From an uncultured Algibacter sp. (GTDB taxonomy: Bacteria > Bacteroidota > Bacteroidia > Flavobacteriales > Flavobacteriaceae), in contig CALGNX010000011.1 in assembly GCA_937958265.1 (NCBI GenBank), positions 112,234 through 176,233 of the forward strand: 64,000 bases of DNA, in the 5' to 3' direction. Below, piece after piece: positions 8,090 to 17,808 of this stretch; position 1 is the stretch's first letter, and each line of letters starts with the position of its first letter. The position numbers were made by a program, and so were the translations under genes. The notes beneath the pieces are model-generated. The model had not been told where the DNA came from. It saw nothing but the letters and a program-made list of their open reading frames with translations, and did not search any database.

Positions 8090-9208
8090 TTAAATAGTTT
8101 TTCTATATGTTTTTCGTCGCTTATAAACTTCAGGAGAAAAGTGTTTCCAAATCTTATGTATAGCCTCATTGTCTTCTAATTCGGGTGTTCTATAACACGT
8201 TTCAATACCTTTGGCTTTAAAAGTTTCGTAGTATTCGTTAAAAATTACAGCATGAACGCCCTTATTTTGATAATCTGGATGAATGCCTATTAAATAAAAT
8301 ATAACATCTTTACTGTTCTTTTTAGCATTTATAATATGTCTAAATCCAAAAGGAAATAATTTGCCATTCATCTTTTGTAAGGCACTTGAAAAAGCAGGCA
8401 TTACAATAGCAAACCCAACCATGTTATCATCTTTATCAACCACAAATTTTATATATTCAGGGTTTATAAAACTTATAAATTTCTTTTTAAAGTAAGCTTT
8501 TTGTATATCGTTAATAGCAACAAACGAAGCTAGAGAAGCATAACTATCATTAAACAAATCGAACATTTTGTCCACATAAGGCATAACCTCTTTGGTTTTT
8601 GTAAGCTTTAATGGGGTGAGCTGGTAACGCCTTTTAATAAGTTCTTGTGCTTTTTTGAAAAACTCTGGCTTTACGTTACTAAAAGGGAATTTACTTTCAG
8701 AATATGCTTTTTCTATTTGGTAACCAGCAGCTTCGTAATGTTTTTTGTAATACGAGTAGTTGTACCAGGTTACCATGGGGGCAATGGATTCAAAGCCCTC
8801 CGTCATAACACCAACCTTATCTAAATTTGAAAAACCAACAGGCCCTTCAGTATATTCTAAATTATGCGACTTCCCAATAGAAGCAACTTTATCTAATAAT
8901 TTTTGTGATACTTCCAAATCATCAATAAAATCAAACCAACCAAAGCGCATTTTTTTTTGCTGTTGTTGTTTAATTTCCAACCAATTTACAATAGCAGCTA
9001 TTCTACCAACTATAACGTCATTTTTATAGGCTAAAAATAATGTGGCTTCAGCATCTTTAAATACAGGGTTCTCCTCTTTATTAAATGTTTTTATTTCCTG
9101 GCTTATAATAGGAGGTACCCAAAATTTAGAATCTTTGTAAAGTGTAAAAGGGAATTTTACAAAAGCTTTTAAATCTTTTTTAGTTTTTACTTCTTTAATT
9201 GTAATCAT
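8090..9208 (-). CDS. GNAT-like acyltransferase-fold protein (conserved in Bacteroidota)
   Basis: A cytoplasmic protein of 372 residues. Orthologues are often named GTP cyclohydrolase or hypothetical; I see no cyclohydrolase signature. The C-terminal third looks like a GNAT fold: YIKFVVDKDDNMVGFAIVMP (beta strands), then FYLIGIHPDYQNKGVHAVIF, which resembles the acetyl-CoA-binding motif Q/R-x-x-G-x-G/A. The N-terminal part, with KFWVPPI and VGFSNLDKVGVMTEGF, is a conserved extension. The start ATG is 28 bases after the stop of the upstream outer-membrane gene, so the two form a leftward pair. The substrate is unknown. Confidence 0.72.
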   Translation of the reverse strand: MITIKEVKTKKDLKAFVKFPFTLYKDSKFWVPPIISQEIKTFNKEENPVFKDAEATLFLAYKNDVIVGRIAAIVNWLEIKQQQQKKMRFGWFDFIDDLEVSQKLLDKVASIGKSHNLEYTEGPVGFSNLDKVGVMTEGFESIAPMVTWYNYSYYKKHYEAAGYQIEKAYSESKFPFSNVKPEFFKKAQELIKRRYQLTPLKLTKTKEVMPYVDKMFDLFNDSYASLASFVAINDIQKAYFKKKFISFINPEYIKFVVDKDDNMVGFAIVMPAFSSALQKMNGKLFPFGFRHIINAKKNSKDVIFYLIGIHPDYQNKGVHAVIFNEYYETFKAKGIETCYRTPELEDNEAIHKIWKHFSPEVYKRRKTYRKTI

Positions 9209-9236
9209 AATTAATGTTAAGAAAAAGCTTTAGTTA

Positions 9237-10259
9237 TTAGTTAAAATTAGTTTCTTTTTTTGTCCCCTTATTAACTTTTTCTGCAGGCGCATTTTTGCTT
9301 TTATTTTTCTTTCTGTTTTTTCCATTTTTATTATCTCTTCTTTTTCCTTCATCTTTAGCAGAAAGGCCATTGTCTATGTTTTTATTTTTATCTTTATGGA
9401 AGTCTAAACGATACGACGCACCAAAATTAAGGCTAAATACAGAGGGCGTATCTTTGGCATTAAAAGTAAGTCCTGCATCTAATTGAAAATTTGAGCCCAT
9501 TAAATAAGCGCCGCCAAATCTAAAAAGATTATCTGCATAAAAGTCACTTTTAATGCCTTGTGTTTCTGCAAAAAGCACCCAGTTTTGGTTTAGAGAACGG
9601 GTTAAAGTTAAAATGTATTGGAAATCAGGTTGTTCGGTTCCTATTCTATCTTTTATTAAATTAACCACAAAAACCCAACCGCCAGAAAAATTATTTTGTG
9701 TAGCAATTATGACTTTAGGGCTAAATCCTTCAATACCTGATGCTGTAAATGGGTTTGGGTCGACATCATAATTACCACCAAGATATACAGAAACGGCAGG
9801 AATTAAAGATTTCCATTTAAATTTACGGTTAGCGTTCCAACTAAAAAGATTAGGTTTTTCTTCTTCTGCATTTTTATAAGGATCAAATACTAAATATTTA
9901 GCACCAACGGTTAAAAATCTAAAATTAGATCGGTCTTCTTCAGCAGAGGGATTGGCTGTAAATATTTTTGTATCGTTCTGGTAGGTACCTTCAATATTAA
10001 TTTCCAATGCTTCAAAAAATAAGCCATAACGTGCAGCGAAATCTACACCAAAGCCAGATACTTCAGAGGCAGGAGCAGGCGTTCTTTCTTCTTTAACAGA
10101 AAATGCCCCCAATTCTAGCTGCGCTACACCGGTACCTACAGAAAAAGCACTTCTAGAAACGCCAGGTCTATTAGAGTTAATAACGTCTGTGTACTGGCAA
10201 AACGCTTGGTTAGATATTAGGCTTAAAAGTAAAAAAAGTTGCAATTTAAAAAAATTCAT
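9237..10259 (-). CDS. Outer-membrane channel-like protein (phenol MetA-degradation/transporter family)
   Basis: A 340-residue protein with an N-terminal signal peptide (hydrophobic LQLFLLLSLISNQAFC, cleavage near QYTD). The body opens with the family motif NSNRPGVSRSAFSVGTGVAQLELG. Many alternating beta strands end in FNAKDTPSVFSLNFGASYRLDF, consistent with an outer-membrane barrel of the PF13557-like family. The last 55 residues are an unusual Lys/Asn-rich hydrophilic tail (KRRDNKNGKNRKKNKSKN), probably periplasmic. First gene of a leftward pair with the GNAT-like protein. The substrate is unknown. Confidence 0.78.
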   Translation of the reverse strand: MNFFKLQLFLLLSLISNQAFCQYTDVINSNRPGVSRSAFSVGTGVAQLELGAFSVKEERTPAPASEVSGFGVDFAARYGLFFEALEINIEGTYQNDTKIFTANPSAEEDRSNFRFLTVGAKYLVFDPYKNAEEEKPNLFSWNANRKFKWKSLIPAVSVYLGGNYDVDPNPFTASGIEGFSPKVIIATQNNFSGGWVFVVNLIKDRIGTEQPDFQYILTLTRSLNQNWVLFAETQGIKSDFYADNLFRFGGAYLMGSNFQLDAGLTFNAKDTPSVFSLNFGASYRLDFHKDKNKNIDNGLSAKDEGKRRDNKNGKNRKKNKSKNAPAEKVNKGTKKETNFN

Positions 10260-10405
10260 AGTTAATAGGTTTAATAAGCACTTTGATTAATACTATGTAA
10301 AGGCTTTTCAAATATAGATATTTTATATTTTTTTTATCATTATTGCAGGTTTTTTAAACATATAGAATTGTATTTTTGTTTTTTAATATTTTTAAAACTT
10401 TAAAA

Positions 10406-10669
10406 ATGGGTTTATTAAAAACCATATTTATAATTTTATTGGTGTATTATGGCTTTAAAGTTCTTGCTAGGCTTTTTGCACCTTTTCTTATTAAATTTGC
10501 TGCTAAAAAAGCAGAACAACGTTTTGGTGGTCAGTTTGGTCAAGGTGCTAAGAATACAAACAATCCGTCTCAAAAAAAGGAAGGTGAAGTGACTATTGAT
10601 AAAATACCCAACACTAAAGCCTCGAATAAAGATGTTGGAGATTATGTGGATTACGAAGAAATTGATTAG
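10406..10669 (+). CDS. DUF4834 family small membrane protein
   Basis: An 87-residue protein. One N-terminal membrane helix (LLKTIFIILLVYYGFKVLARLFAPFL) is followed by the conserved KKAEQRFGGQFGQ and an acidic, low-complexity tail ending DYVDYEEID. I chose the ATG at 10406 over a TTG at 10376 because family members start MGLL and the TTG lies inside a promoter-like TATTTTTG (10371-10378). Function unknown. It lies just upstream of the YfhO gene, a conserved neighbourhood in flavobacteria. Confidence 0.82.
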   Translation: MGLLKTIFIILLVYYGFKVLARLFAPFLIKFAAKKAEQRFGGQFGQGAKNTNNPSQKKEGEVTIDKIPNTKASNKDVGDYVDYEEID

Positions 10670-10779
10670 ATATATTTCGTAATTAACTTAAAACAAAAAT
10701 CGTAGGCTTTAAAAGTTTAGTAACTGTGGTGTGCCTGTTTCCGATAAATTATTACTATTTTTCGGCATCATATTTATAA

Positions 10780-13227
10780 ATGCGCTTCATGTTATTATTC
10801 ATTAAAAAAATTACGCCTCACATATTAGTTTTATTAGGTTTTATTTTTGTTTCTCTAGCTTATTTTAACCCTGTTTTAAAGGGGAAAGCAATTTATCAAA
10901 ATGATATTGTGCAATATATAGGCATGAGTAAACAGCAAAAAGATTTTAAGGCTGAAACTGGTGCAGAAACCTATTGGACTAATAGTGCTTTTGGTGGTAT
11001 GCCAACCTATCAATTAGGGGCAAGATATCCTCACAACTATATTAAAAAACTCGATTTATTTTTACGATTCTTGCCAAGACCGGCAGATTATTTATTTCTG
11101 TATTTACTAAATTTTTATGTCTTTTTGCTTGTTCTTAAGGTGGACTTTAAATTGGCAGCCCTTGGTGCTATAGCTTTTGGTTTTTCTACCTATTTAATTA
11201 TTATTTTGGGCGTTGGCCATAATAGTAAAGCTCATGCCATTGCTTATATGCCCTTGGTTTTAAGCGGTATTTTGTTAGTTTTTCAAAAGCGTTACATTAC
11301 AGGCTTTTTATTAACAGCTATTGCTATGGGTTTGGAGCTGGTAGCAAATCATTTTCAAATGACATATTACCTTATGTTTTTAGTTATGGTTTTAGGCACC
11401 GCTTATTTAGTAGATGCGTACAAGAAAAAAATATTACCAGATTATTTTAAAGCTATAGCTATATTAATAGGAGCAGTAGCCTTATCCATTGCTTTAAATG
11501 CTACAAATATATTGGCAACTAGCGAGTATGTAAAGGAAAGTAAACGTAGCGCTAGTGAATTAACAATACAGCCAAATGGAGCGCCTAAGGAAATTACGAA
11601 GGGTTTAGATAAAGCATATATTACACAATTTAGCTATGGTATTATTGAAACGTTTAATTTATTTATTCCTCGGTTTATGGGTGGTGGTAATGCCGAGAAT
11701 GTGGGTAAAGATTCTGCAACATATGAAGCTTTTAGAAAATTAGGAGCAAGTACAACCCAAGCAGCCCAGGAGGTTAAACGTGCACCAACCTATTGGGGCG
11801 ACCAGCCCATTGTAGAAGCGCCAGCATACATAGGTGCAGTTATTTTATTTTTATTTGTTTTTGCGCTGTTTTTAGTTAAAGGTCGCTTAAAATGGTGGCT
11901 TGTTGGTGGTGCCATTTTATCTCTTTTGTTGTCTTACGGAAAGAATTTAAACTTTTTAACCAATTTTTTTATTGATTACGTACCGCTTTATAATAAATTT
12001 AGAGCAGTAAGTTCTATACAAGTTATATTGGAGCTTTGTATTCCTGCTTTAGCAATTTTTGGTTTGGTACACTTATTTAATAATACTGAATTGAAAGCGG
12101 TTAAGTTGAATGCGTTAAAATATACAGTGCTTGCTACAGGTGGTTTAACTGTGTTGTTTATACTTTTTAAATCGTCGTTATTCGATTTTGTAGGTGTTAA
12201 CGATGGGTACTATCGTAGTAGCTACGGGCAAGAGTTTGTAGATGCTTTAAAAACAGATAGGAAATCGATATTTACAGAAGATGCTATTAGAACTTTGGTT
12301 TTAGTGCTTTTATCGGCCTCTGCAATTTATTTTTTCCTTAAAGAAAAAGTAAAAGAAAATGCAGTAATAGTTATATTTTGTGGTTTAATACTTTTTGATT
12401 TGGTAGGCGTAGCAAGACGTTATGTGAATAATGATGATTTTGTTTCTGGTGTTAAAATGAACAAACCGTTTCAAGCATCAGAAATTGATCAGTATATTTT
12501 ACGCGATAAATCACATTATAGAGTTCATGATTTGGTTTCAGGACCATCAAAACCATCTTATTTTCATAATTCTTTAAACGGTTATAACGCTGCAGAGTTA
12601 AGGCGTTATAGAGAGGTTTACGACTTTTATATTGCTCGTAATAATATAAATGTGCTTAATATGCTTAACACGAAATATATTGTTGCGCCAGATGAGAACG
12701 GTAAACCGTTTCCGTATAAAAATGAAACGGCTAATGGAAATGCATGGTTTATAGAAACTTTAGAAAAGGTGAATTCTCCTAACGCAGAAATTAAAAAATT
12801 AGATAGTTTAAATAATAAGAATAAAGCAATTTACTCGCAACATAAGGCTTTAGTGTCCCTTCAAAATATTGTAAACGATTATCAAGTAGATTCTTTAGCC
12901 TCCATAAAAGCATTGGCGGTTAAAGCTAATTATTTGCAATATGAATCGAATAATAAAAATAAAGGTTTTGCTGTGTTTTCGGAAGTTTACTATCCTGACG
13001 GTTGGAAAACCTTTATAGATGGTAAGGAGGTAAAACACATGCGTGTAAATTATATTTTACGTGGTTTACCAGTACCTGCAGGAAAACATAGTATAGAGTT
13101 TAAGTTTAATCCAGATGTAGTTAAAATAGGAAGTAAAATTACATTAGCAAGTTCAATTTTGTTGGGTATATTTTTGTTAGGAGGTTTGTTTTTGGCTTTA
13201 CGGAAAAAACAGGAACTTAGTAATTAG
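10780..13227 (+). CDS. YfhO family multi-spanning membrane protein
   Basis: An 815-residue integral membrane protein of the YfhO (PF09586) family, which resembles GT-C glycosyltransferases. There are about twelve or more membrane helices over residues 10-520. The conserved loop QNDIVQYIGMSKQQKDF follows helix 1, and ETYWTNSAFGGMPTYQ follows that. The soluble C-terminal domain has YSEVYYPDGWKTFIDGKE-like sequence (here FSEVYYPDGWKTF) and a last helix before the KKQEL tail. The Gram-positive YfhO is linked to glycosylation of lipoteichoic acid; the substrate here is unknown. A GT4 enzyme and a flippase follow, so a role in surface glycan is likely. Confidence 0.88.
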   Translation: MRFMLLFIKKITPHILVLLGFIFVSLAYFNPVLKGKAIYQNDIVQYIGMSKQQKDFKAETGAETYWTNSAFGGMPTYQLGARYPHNYIKKLDLFLRFLPRPADYLFLYLLNFYVFLLVLKVDFKLAALGAIAFGFSTYLIIILGVGHNSKAHAIAYMPLVLSGILLVFQKRYITGFLLTAIAMGLELVANHFQMTYYLMFLVMVLGTAYLVDAYKKKILPDYFKAIAILIGAVALSIALNATNILATSEYVKESKRSASELTIQPNGAPKEITKGLDKAYITQFSYGIIETFNLFIPRFMGGGNAENVGKDSATYEAFRKLGASTTQAAQEVKRAPTYWGDQPIVEAPAYIGAVILFLFVFALFLVKGRLKWWLVGGAILSLLLSYGKNLNFLTNFFIDYVPLYNKFRAVSSIQVILELCIPALAIFGLVHLFNNTELKAVKLNALKYTVLATGGLTVLFILFKSSLFDFVGVNDGYYRSSYGQEFVDALKTDRKSIFTEDAIRTLVLVLLSASAIYFFLKEKVKENAVIVIFCGLILFDLVGVARRYVNNDDFVSGVKMNKPFQASEIDQYILRDKSHYRVHDLVSGPSKPSYFHNSLNGYNAAELRRYREVYDFYIARNNINVLNMLNTKYIVAPDENGKPFPYKNETANGNAWFIETLEKVNSPNAEIKKLDSLNNKNKAIYSQHKALVSLQNIVNDYQVDSLASIKALAVKANYLQYESNNKNKGFAVFSEVYYPDGWKTFIDGKEVKHMRVNYILRGLPVPAGKHSIEFKFNPDVVKIGSKITLASSILLGIFLLGGLFLALRKKQELSN

Positions 13228-13266
13228 CGTTGTAAATTATAGGTTTTTTTTTAAGGAAAAGATACA

Positions 13267-14547
13267 ATGAATAAAAAAAAAGTGCTTATAATAACTTACT
13301 ATTGGCCACCAGCCGGAGGACCAGGTGTTCAACGCTGGTTAAAATTTGTTAAATATTTACCAGATTATAATATAAATCCAATTGTTTTTATTCCAGAAAA
13401 TCCAAATTACCCTATTGTCGATTCTAGTTTGGAAAAAGAGGTTTCTAAAGATGTTTTAATTGTAAAACGCCCCATAAAGGAACCTTATAAATGGGCTAGT
13501 TTTATTTCAAATAAAGCATCAAAAAGTATTAGTAAGGGCATTATTTCAGAGGAAAAAGAGCAAACTTTATTGGAAAAAGTGATGCTTTTTGTACGTGGTA
13601 ATTTTTTTGTTCCAGACGCTAGAGTAGGTTGGGTAAAGCCTTCGGTAGCTTTTCTTTCGGATTATATTAAAAAAGAAAATATTCAAACTATAATAACCAC
13701 CGGGCCACCGCATAGTGTGCATCTTATTGGGTTTCATTTAAAACAAAAGTTAGGTGTAAAGTGGTTAGCAGATTTTAGAGATCCTTGGACAACTATAGGC
13801 TACCATAAACAGTTACGCTTAACAACAGCATCAAAAATTAGGCATAAAAAATTTGAAAAGCAGGTTTTAAATACCGCAAATCAAATTTTAGTTACAAGTT
13901 TTATTACAAAAAAAGAATTTGAACAAATAACAACCAAGCCCATTGCGGTTATAACAAATGGTTTTGATAATGAAGTGGATGTAGATATTGCATTGGACTC
14001 TAAATTTACAGTGTCGCACATAGGCTCATTATTATCCAAACGTAATCCTGAAATTTTATGGCAAGCTTTGCAAGATTTGGTTACCGAAAATACAGATTTT
14101 GCTAACCATTTTCAACTTAATATTGTTGGATTTGCAAGCCAACAAGTTTTGGATACCATTAAAAAGTATAATTTATCTAGTTACGTAAACAATGAGGGGT
14201 ATATTTCACATTTTAAAGCCATTCAGTTTCAAAAAAAATCCCAGGTTTTATTATTAATTGAAATAGACTCAGAAGATACCAAATGTATTATTCCTGGAAA
14301 AGTATTTGAATACATGACCTCCGGTAGGCCAATAATTGCTATTGGGCCAAAGGATTCTGATGTTGAAAAAATTATAAATGAAACACACACAGGTAATTAT
14401 TTTAATTATACGGAATACTATATATTAAAAAAGGCTATACTGAATCATTACAATAGCTTTAAAAAAAATGCTTTACACACAAATGCTGTAGGTTTACAAA
14501 AATATCATAGAAAAGAACTTACAAATGTGTTAGCTAATTTATTATAA
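13267..14547 (+). CDS. GT4-type glycosyltransferase
   Basis: A 426-residue GT-B fold glycosyltransferase. The N-terminal domain opens LIITYYWPPAGGPGVQRWLKF, the flavobacterial GT4 signature with its Gly-rich sugar-acceptor loop. The middle has ADFRDPWT, and the C-terminal nucleotide-sugar domain has VSHIGSLLSKRNPEIL and IIPGKVFEYMTSGRPIIAIG, where the E-x7-E region binds the donor. It lies 39 bases after yfhO and shares one base with the flippase gene (TAATG at 14545-14549), so the three are a transcription unit. The sugar and acceptor are unknown. Confidence 0.88.
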   Translation: MNKKKVLIITYYWPPAGGPGVQRWLKFVKYLPDYNINPIVFIPENPNYPIVDSSLEKEVSKDVLIVKRPIKEPYKWASFISNKASKSISKGIISEEKEQTLLEKVMLFVRGNFFVPDARVGWVKPSVAFLSDYIKKENIQTIITTGPPHSVHLIGFHLKQKLGVKWLADFRDPWTTIGYHKQLRLTTASKIRHKKFEKQVLNTANQILVTSFITKKEFEQITTKPIAVITNGFDNEVDVDIALDSKFTVSHIGSLLSKRNPEILWQALQDLVTENTDFANHFQLNIVGFASQQVLDTIKKYNLSSYVNNEGYISHFKAIQFQKKSQVLLLIEIDSEDTKCIIPGKVFEYMTSGRPIIAIGPKDSDVEKIINETHTGNYFNYTEYYILKKAILNHYNSFKKNALHTNAVGLQKYHRKELTNVLANLL

Positions 14548-16004
14548 TGGGAGTCGTAATATCACAATCCTTTAAAAATATAGTTTCTACCTATTTAGGT
14601 TTTTTTATAGGTGCTATTAATACGCTGTTTCTTTATACTGAATTTTTGAGTGACGATTACTATGGTATGGTGGGTTATATGTTGTCTCTGGCCTCTGTTA
14701 TTATGCCGTTAATGGCATTTGGCTCACATAATACAATAGTAAAGTTTTATTCCACGTTTAAAACTAGAGCTTCTTTAAATAGTTTTTTAACGCTTATGCT
14801 ACTGCTTCCGCTGTGTGTTATAGTTCCGTTAACAGCAGTAATTCATTTTAGTTATAACACCATTGCTACATTTCTATCAGAAGAAAATGCCATAATAAAA
14901 GGTTATTTATGGCACACCTTTATAATAGCTATTGCTTTGGCTTATTTTGAGGTTTTTTTCGCTTGGGCAAAAGTACATATGCAAACTGTTTTTGGAAATT
15001 TTATGAAAGAGGTTTTCCATAGAGTGGGGGTTATGATTCTTCTTTTTTTATTATATTTTGATGCTTTAAATTTAAGTCAGTTTATGGCTGGACTTGTCAT
15101 TATGTATATATTAAGAATGCTATTGATGAGTATTTATGCTTTTAGTATAAGATATCCTGTTATTATTTTTGAACAGATTTCAAATTTAAAGGATATTTTA
15201 AAGTATTCTTTTTTAATTATTATTGCGGGCTCTATAGCCACCATAATTTTGGATGTAGATAAAGTTATGCTTGGGCAATATATTGCTATTAAAGAAATTG
15301 CTTATTATAATGTTGCTATATTTATATCTGCTGTAGTTGCGGTTCCTCAGCGGGCTATGCACCAAATATTAATGCCTTTATCTGCTAAGTTTTTAAATGA
15401 AAAAGATTTTGTAGCACTTGAAAAATTGTACAAAAAAAGTGCGTTGAATTTATTTGCAGTTGCTGGTTTTATATTTTTGTTAGTGGTATTGAATATAAAC
15501 CAACTTTATGGACTTATTGCAGATGAATTTAGAGTAGGGGTAATAGTGGTTTTTATTATTAGTTTTACTAAGCTGTACGACAGCGCATTAGGGAGTGTTA
15601 ATGCAATACTGTTTAATAGTGATTATTACCGAATTGTTTTAATTTTAGGCGTTTTTTTAGTTATTTTAATGGTAATTCTTAATGTTATTTTTATACCTAA
15701 TTTTGGTATTAACGGAGCAGGTTTTGCTACATTTTTTGCAATTTTTTTATATAATTCTATAAAGTTATTTTTTGTTTATAAGAAGTTTAAAATAATACCT
15801 TTTACTAAAGCTACGTTTAAAATAGCTTTATTGCTTGTAGTGCTTACGCTTGTGTTTTATTTCTGGGATTTTTCATTTCATCCTATTATAAATATTGCAT
15901 TAAAATCCACTTTAATTACATTAATTTATTTGTTTGTAGTGTATCGTTTTAACTTTTCAGAAGATATTTCAATACTTATAAAAAAGTATTTGAAGCTTAA
16001 ATAA
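14547..16004 (+). CDS. Wzx-like polysaccharide/oligosaccharide flippase
   Basis: A 485-residue protein of the MATE/MVF superfamily with about 12-14 membrane helices along its whole length and few soluble loops. The N-terminal segment (STYLGFFIGAINTLFLYT) and the central VDKVMLGQYIAIKEIAYYNVA motif are typical of O-antigen/teichoic-acid exporters. The ATG overlaps the previous glycosyltransferase stop by one base. It probably flips a lipid-linked glycan to the periplasm. Last gene of the yfhO group; a long hairpin lies about 300 bases downstream. Confidence 0.87.
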   Translation: MGVVISQSFKNIVSTYLGFFIGAINTLFLYTEFLSDDYYGMVGYMLSLASVIMPLMAFGSHNTIVKFYSTFKTRASLNSFLTLMLLLPLCVIVPLTAVIHFSYNTIATFLSEENAIIKGYLWHTFIIAIALAYFEVFFAWAKVHMQTVFGNFMKEVFHRVGVMILLFLLYFDALNLSQFMAGLVIMYILRMLLMSIYAFSIRYPVIIFEQISNLKDILKYSFLIIIAGSIATIILDVDKVMLGQYIAIKEIAYYNVAIFISAVVAVPQRAMHQILMPLSAKFLNEKDFVALEKLYKKSALNLFAVAGFIFLLVVLNINQLYGLIADEFRVGVIVVFIISFTKLYDSALGSVNAILFNSDYYRIVLILGVFLVILMVILNVIFIPNFGINGAGFATFFAIFLYNSIKLFFVYKKFKIIPFTKATFKIALLLVVLTLVFYFWDFSFHPIINIALKSTLITLIYLFVVYRFNFSEDISILIKKYLKLK

Positions 16005-16374
16005 ATTATTATTGAGCTTTTTTCTTCTTAAAGTTCTAAATGAAAATACATGGATTATGAATGTGCTATTAAAAAACACACTTTTATTATAAATTAGACC
16101 AATTAAAATATAAAAGCAGGCTAATAACGCGTTTTTATAACACCTCTATTTTCAAAATAAAATAAAACCGTAGCTAAGGCTATACTTTTATTTATCATAT
16201 AGGCACGATATAATTCAAGTTCTTTAACCTAATTTTAAATCATATTTGGTGTTAAAATTGCAGAACACAGTTTTCTAAATTTTGTAACCCTAAAAATACG
16301 GTACTAAAAAAGCGCTACAAAATTGTTTTGAGGGAAACAACTTGCAGTGCTTTATTGGATTAACTAACTAAATT
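16005..16374. other. Convergent intergenic gap
   Basis: A 370-base gap between the flippase and the Arg-rich protein gene. I see no ORF or RNA gene in it. Its only structure is the long hairpin near 16310-16353. Confidence 0.6.
16309..16353. terminator. Long hairpin, probably a bidirectional terminator
   Basis: AAAGCGCTACAA (16309-16320) pairs with TTGCAGTGCTTT (16342-16353) with one mismatch and one wobble. An inner stem TTGTTT/AAACAA extends it around a GAGGG-containing loop. A-runs flank the left side, and the site lies 20 bases beyond the stop of the leftward gene, so it probably ends that transcript and may also serve the flippase operon. Confidence 0.55.
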
Positions 16375-17523
16375 TTAAGTTCTTCTTCTTGTCGTTGTAG
16401 ATCTTGTATTATTTCTAGAATGACTTCTGCTTTGTGTTGCTTTTGATACATTTTTTTGTGGTGATACAGAAATTGTGCGTTGCTGTATTATTCTAGGTTT
16501 ATTTACGCGCGCATTACTTTTAACATGAGTATTTCTATTACGAGATGTTTGAATATTTGTTAGCCTTTGTGAACGCTTTACTACACCTGTTCTCGTATTT
16601 GTTCTAGTTGTATTTCTATTTGTACGTGTAATATTTTGATTATTTGGCCTTTTTGAATTTATAGTTATTATTCCACTTCTTCTTGTAACACTTTGTCTTT
16701 CTATATTGTTATTCGCTATAATGCGTCTATTGGCTAATGTGGAACTTCTTCTTGATGTCCTAATATTGTTATTAGCAACGCTTCTTCGGGATGTTGAGCT
16801 TCTGTTAATTTGCGTTACGTTTCTTGTATTTCTATTTACAGTAGCATAATGTCTATTCCTAGAGATGGTATTACCTCGTCTGTTAGCAATGGCTGTTCTT
16901 GGCCTATAATTATTTTGAAAGCCGCGTATATAAGTATAGCGTACAGGATTATAAAACTGCCTGTAAGGTCTATTGTAAACCACACAAAAATTTTGTGTAG
17001 GAATGCTATAATAACGATGCCATGGTCTAGAAATATAACCTCTATTTAAAGTGTTTATAAATCCTGTGTGATGGGAAAACACTTGGTTTCTGTAAAATAT
17101 ATTTAGTCCGCCAACACGGTTTATAAAACCATAACTGTTATACTGTATGGCTATATTTCCTGCTTGACTAATACGACCGAAATAATCATAATAAATAGGG
17201 ATATTTTCTATTTGAATAATAGCTCCAAATTCATCATATTGTACAAAGGCATTGTAATTATAACCCGAGTTAAAACTAATATTTGAATGTCTATTACTAA
17301 TATTTACTCGTAATTGAGCATTATTATTCAATAAATTGAAGTCGAATTGACCATCTTTAAAAACAGAAAATTCTACGCCATTTACATGAAATATAAACGA
17401 ATTTCCATAACCTCCAAAATATGCTGTAGTTGCAGTGTTAGTAATTACTTTGTTTTTTGTTTTGGCGTTGGCAGTTAATACCGTTAAAACTAAACTTGCT
17501 AGAAAGAATATATATGTTTTCAT
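16375..17523 (-). CDS. Secreted Arg/Asn/Thr-rich low-complexity protein
   Basis: A 382-residue protein. A signal peptide (FFLASLVLTVLTANA) gives export. Residues about 35-160 form a repetitive, Tyr/Phe/Asn/Gly-rich region with recurring units such as VQYDEFGAIIQIENIPIYYDYFGRI and IQYNSYGFINRVGG (about 18 residues each), probably a beta-structured domain. From about residue 200 it becomes extremely basic and low in complexity, with near-repeats TSRRSVANNNIRTSRRSS and ending RSTTTRRRT. Relatives in flavobacteria are sometimes misnamed sperm nuclear basic protein because of the Arg content. Function unknown; polyanion (surface glycan or DNA) binding is only a guess. Confidence 0.75.
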   Translation of the reverse strand: MKTYIFFLASLVLTVLTANAKTKNKVITNTATTAYFGGYGNSFIFHVNGVEFSVFKDGQFDFNLLNNNAQLRVNISNRHSNISFNSGYNYNAFVQYDEFGAIIQIENIPIYYDYFGRISQAGNIAIQYNSYGFINRVGGLNIFYRNQVFSHHTGFINTLNRGYISRPWHRYYSIPTQNFCVVYNRPYRQFYNPVRYTYIRGFQNNYRPRTAIANRRGNTISRNRHYATVNRNTRNVTQINRSSTSRRSVANNNIRTSRRSSTLANRRIIANNNIERQSVTRRSGIITINSKRPNNQNITRTNRNTTRTNTRTGVVKRSQRLTNIQTSRNRNTHVKSNARVNKPRIIQQRTISVSPQKNVSKATQSRSHSRNNTRSTTTRRRT

Positions 17524-17754
17524 AATAAAACTTTTGTGGATTACTATGGTTACAATTACAAACAGCGTGCCAAAACAAATTTATGTCTGTATAATGCAGT
17601 TAGGTTTAAGATGTGTTTTTTTTACTTAGATAAAAATAGCATACAATAGTTTTTATGAAAACTGAAACATTTTAGAGCTTATTTTAAATTAATGTAGAGT
17701 CATTTATTTATATTTTTTTTAATACATTTTTTGTGAAAAAAAAACAAAAACAAA

Positions 17755-17784
17755 AAACCTCAAAGCTATTTTACTTTGAGGTTT
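17755..17784 (-). terminator. Terminator after the zinc metalloprotease gene
   Basis: A perfect 11-base inverted repeat, AAACCTCAAAG (17755-17765) and CTTTGAGGTTT (17774-17784), with an 8-base loop. Read leftward it is followed by a long T-rich tract. It lies 24 bases past the stop at 17809. Confidence 0.85.
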
Positions 17785-17808
17785 AATGCTTTACTTTATA
17801 AAAAGAAT

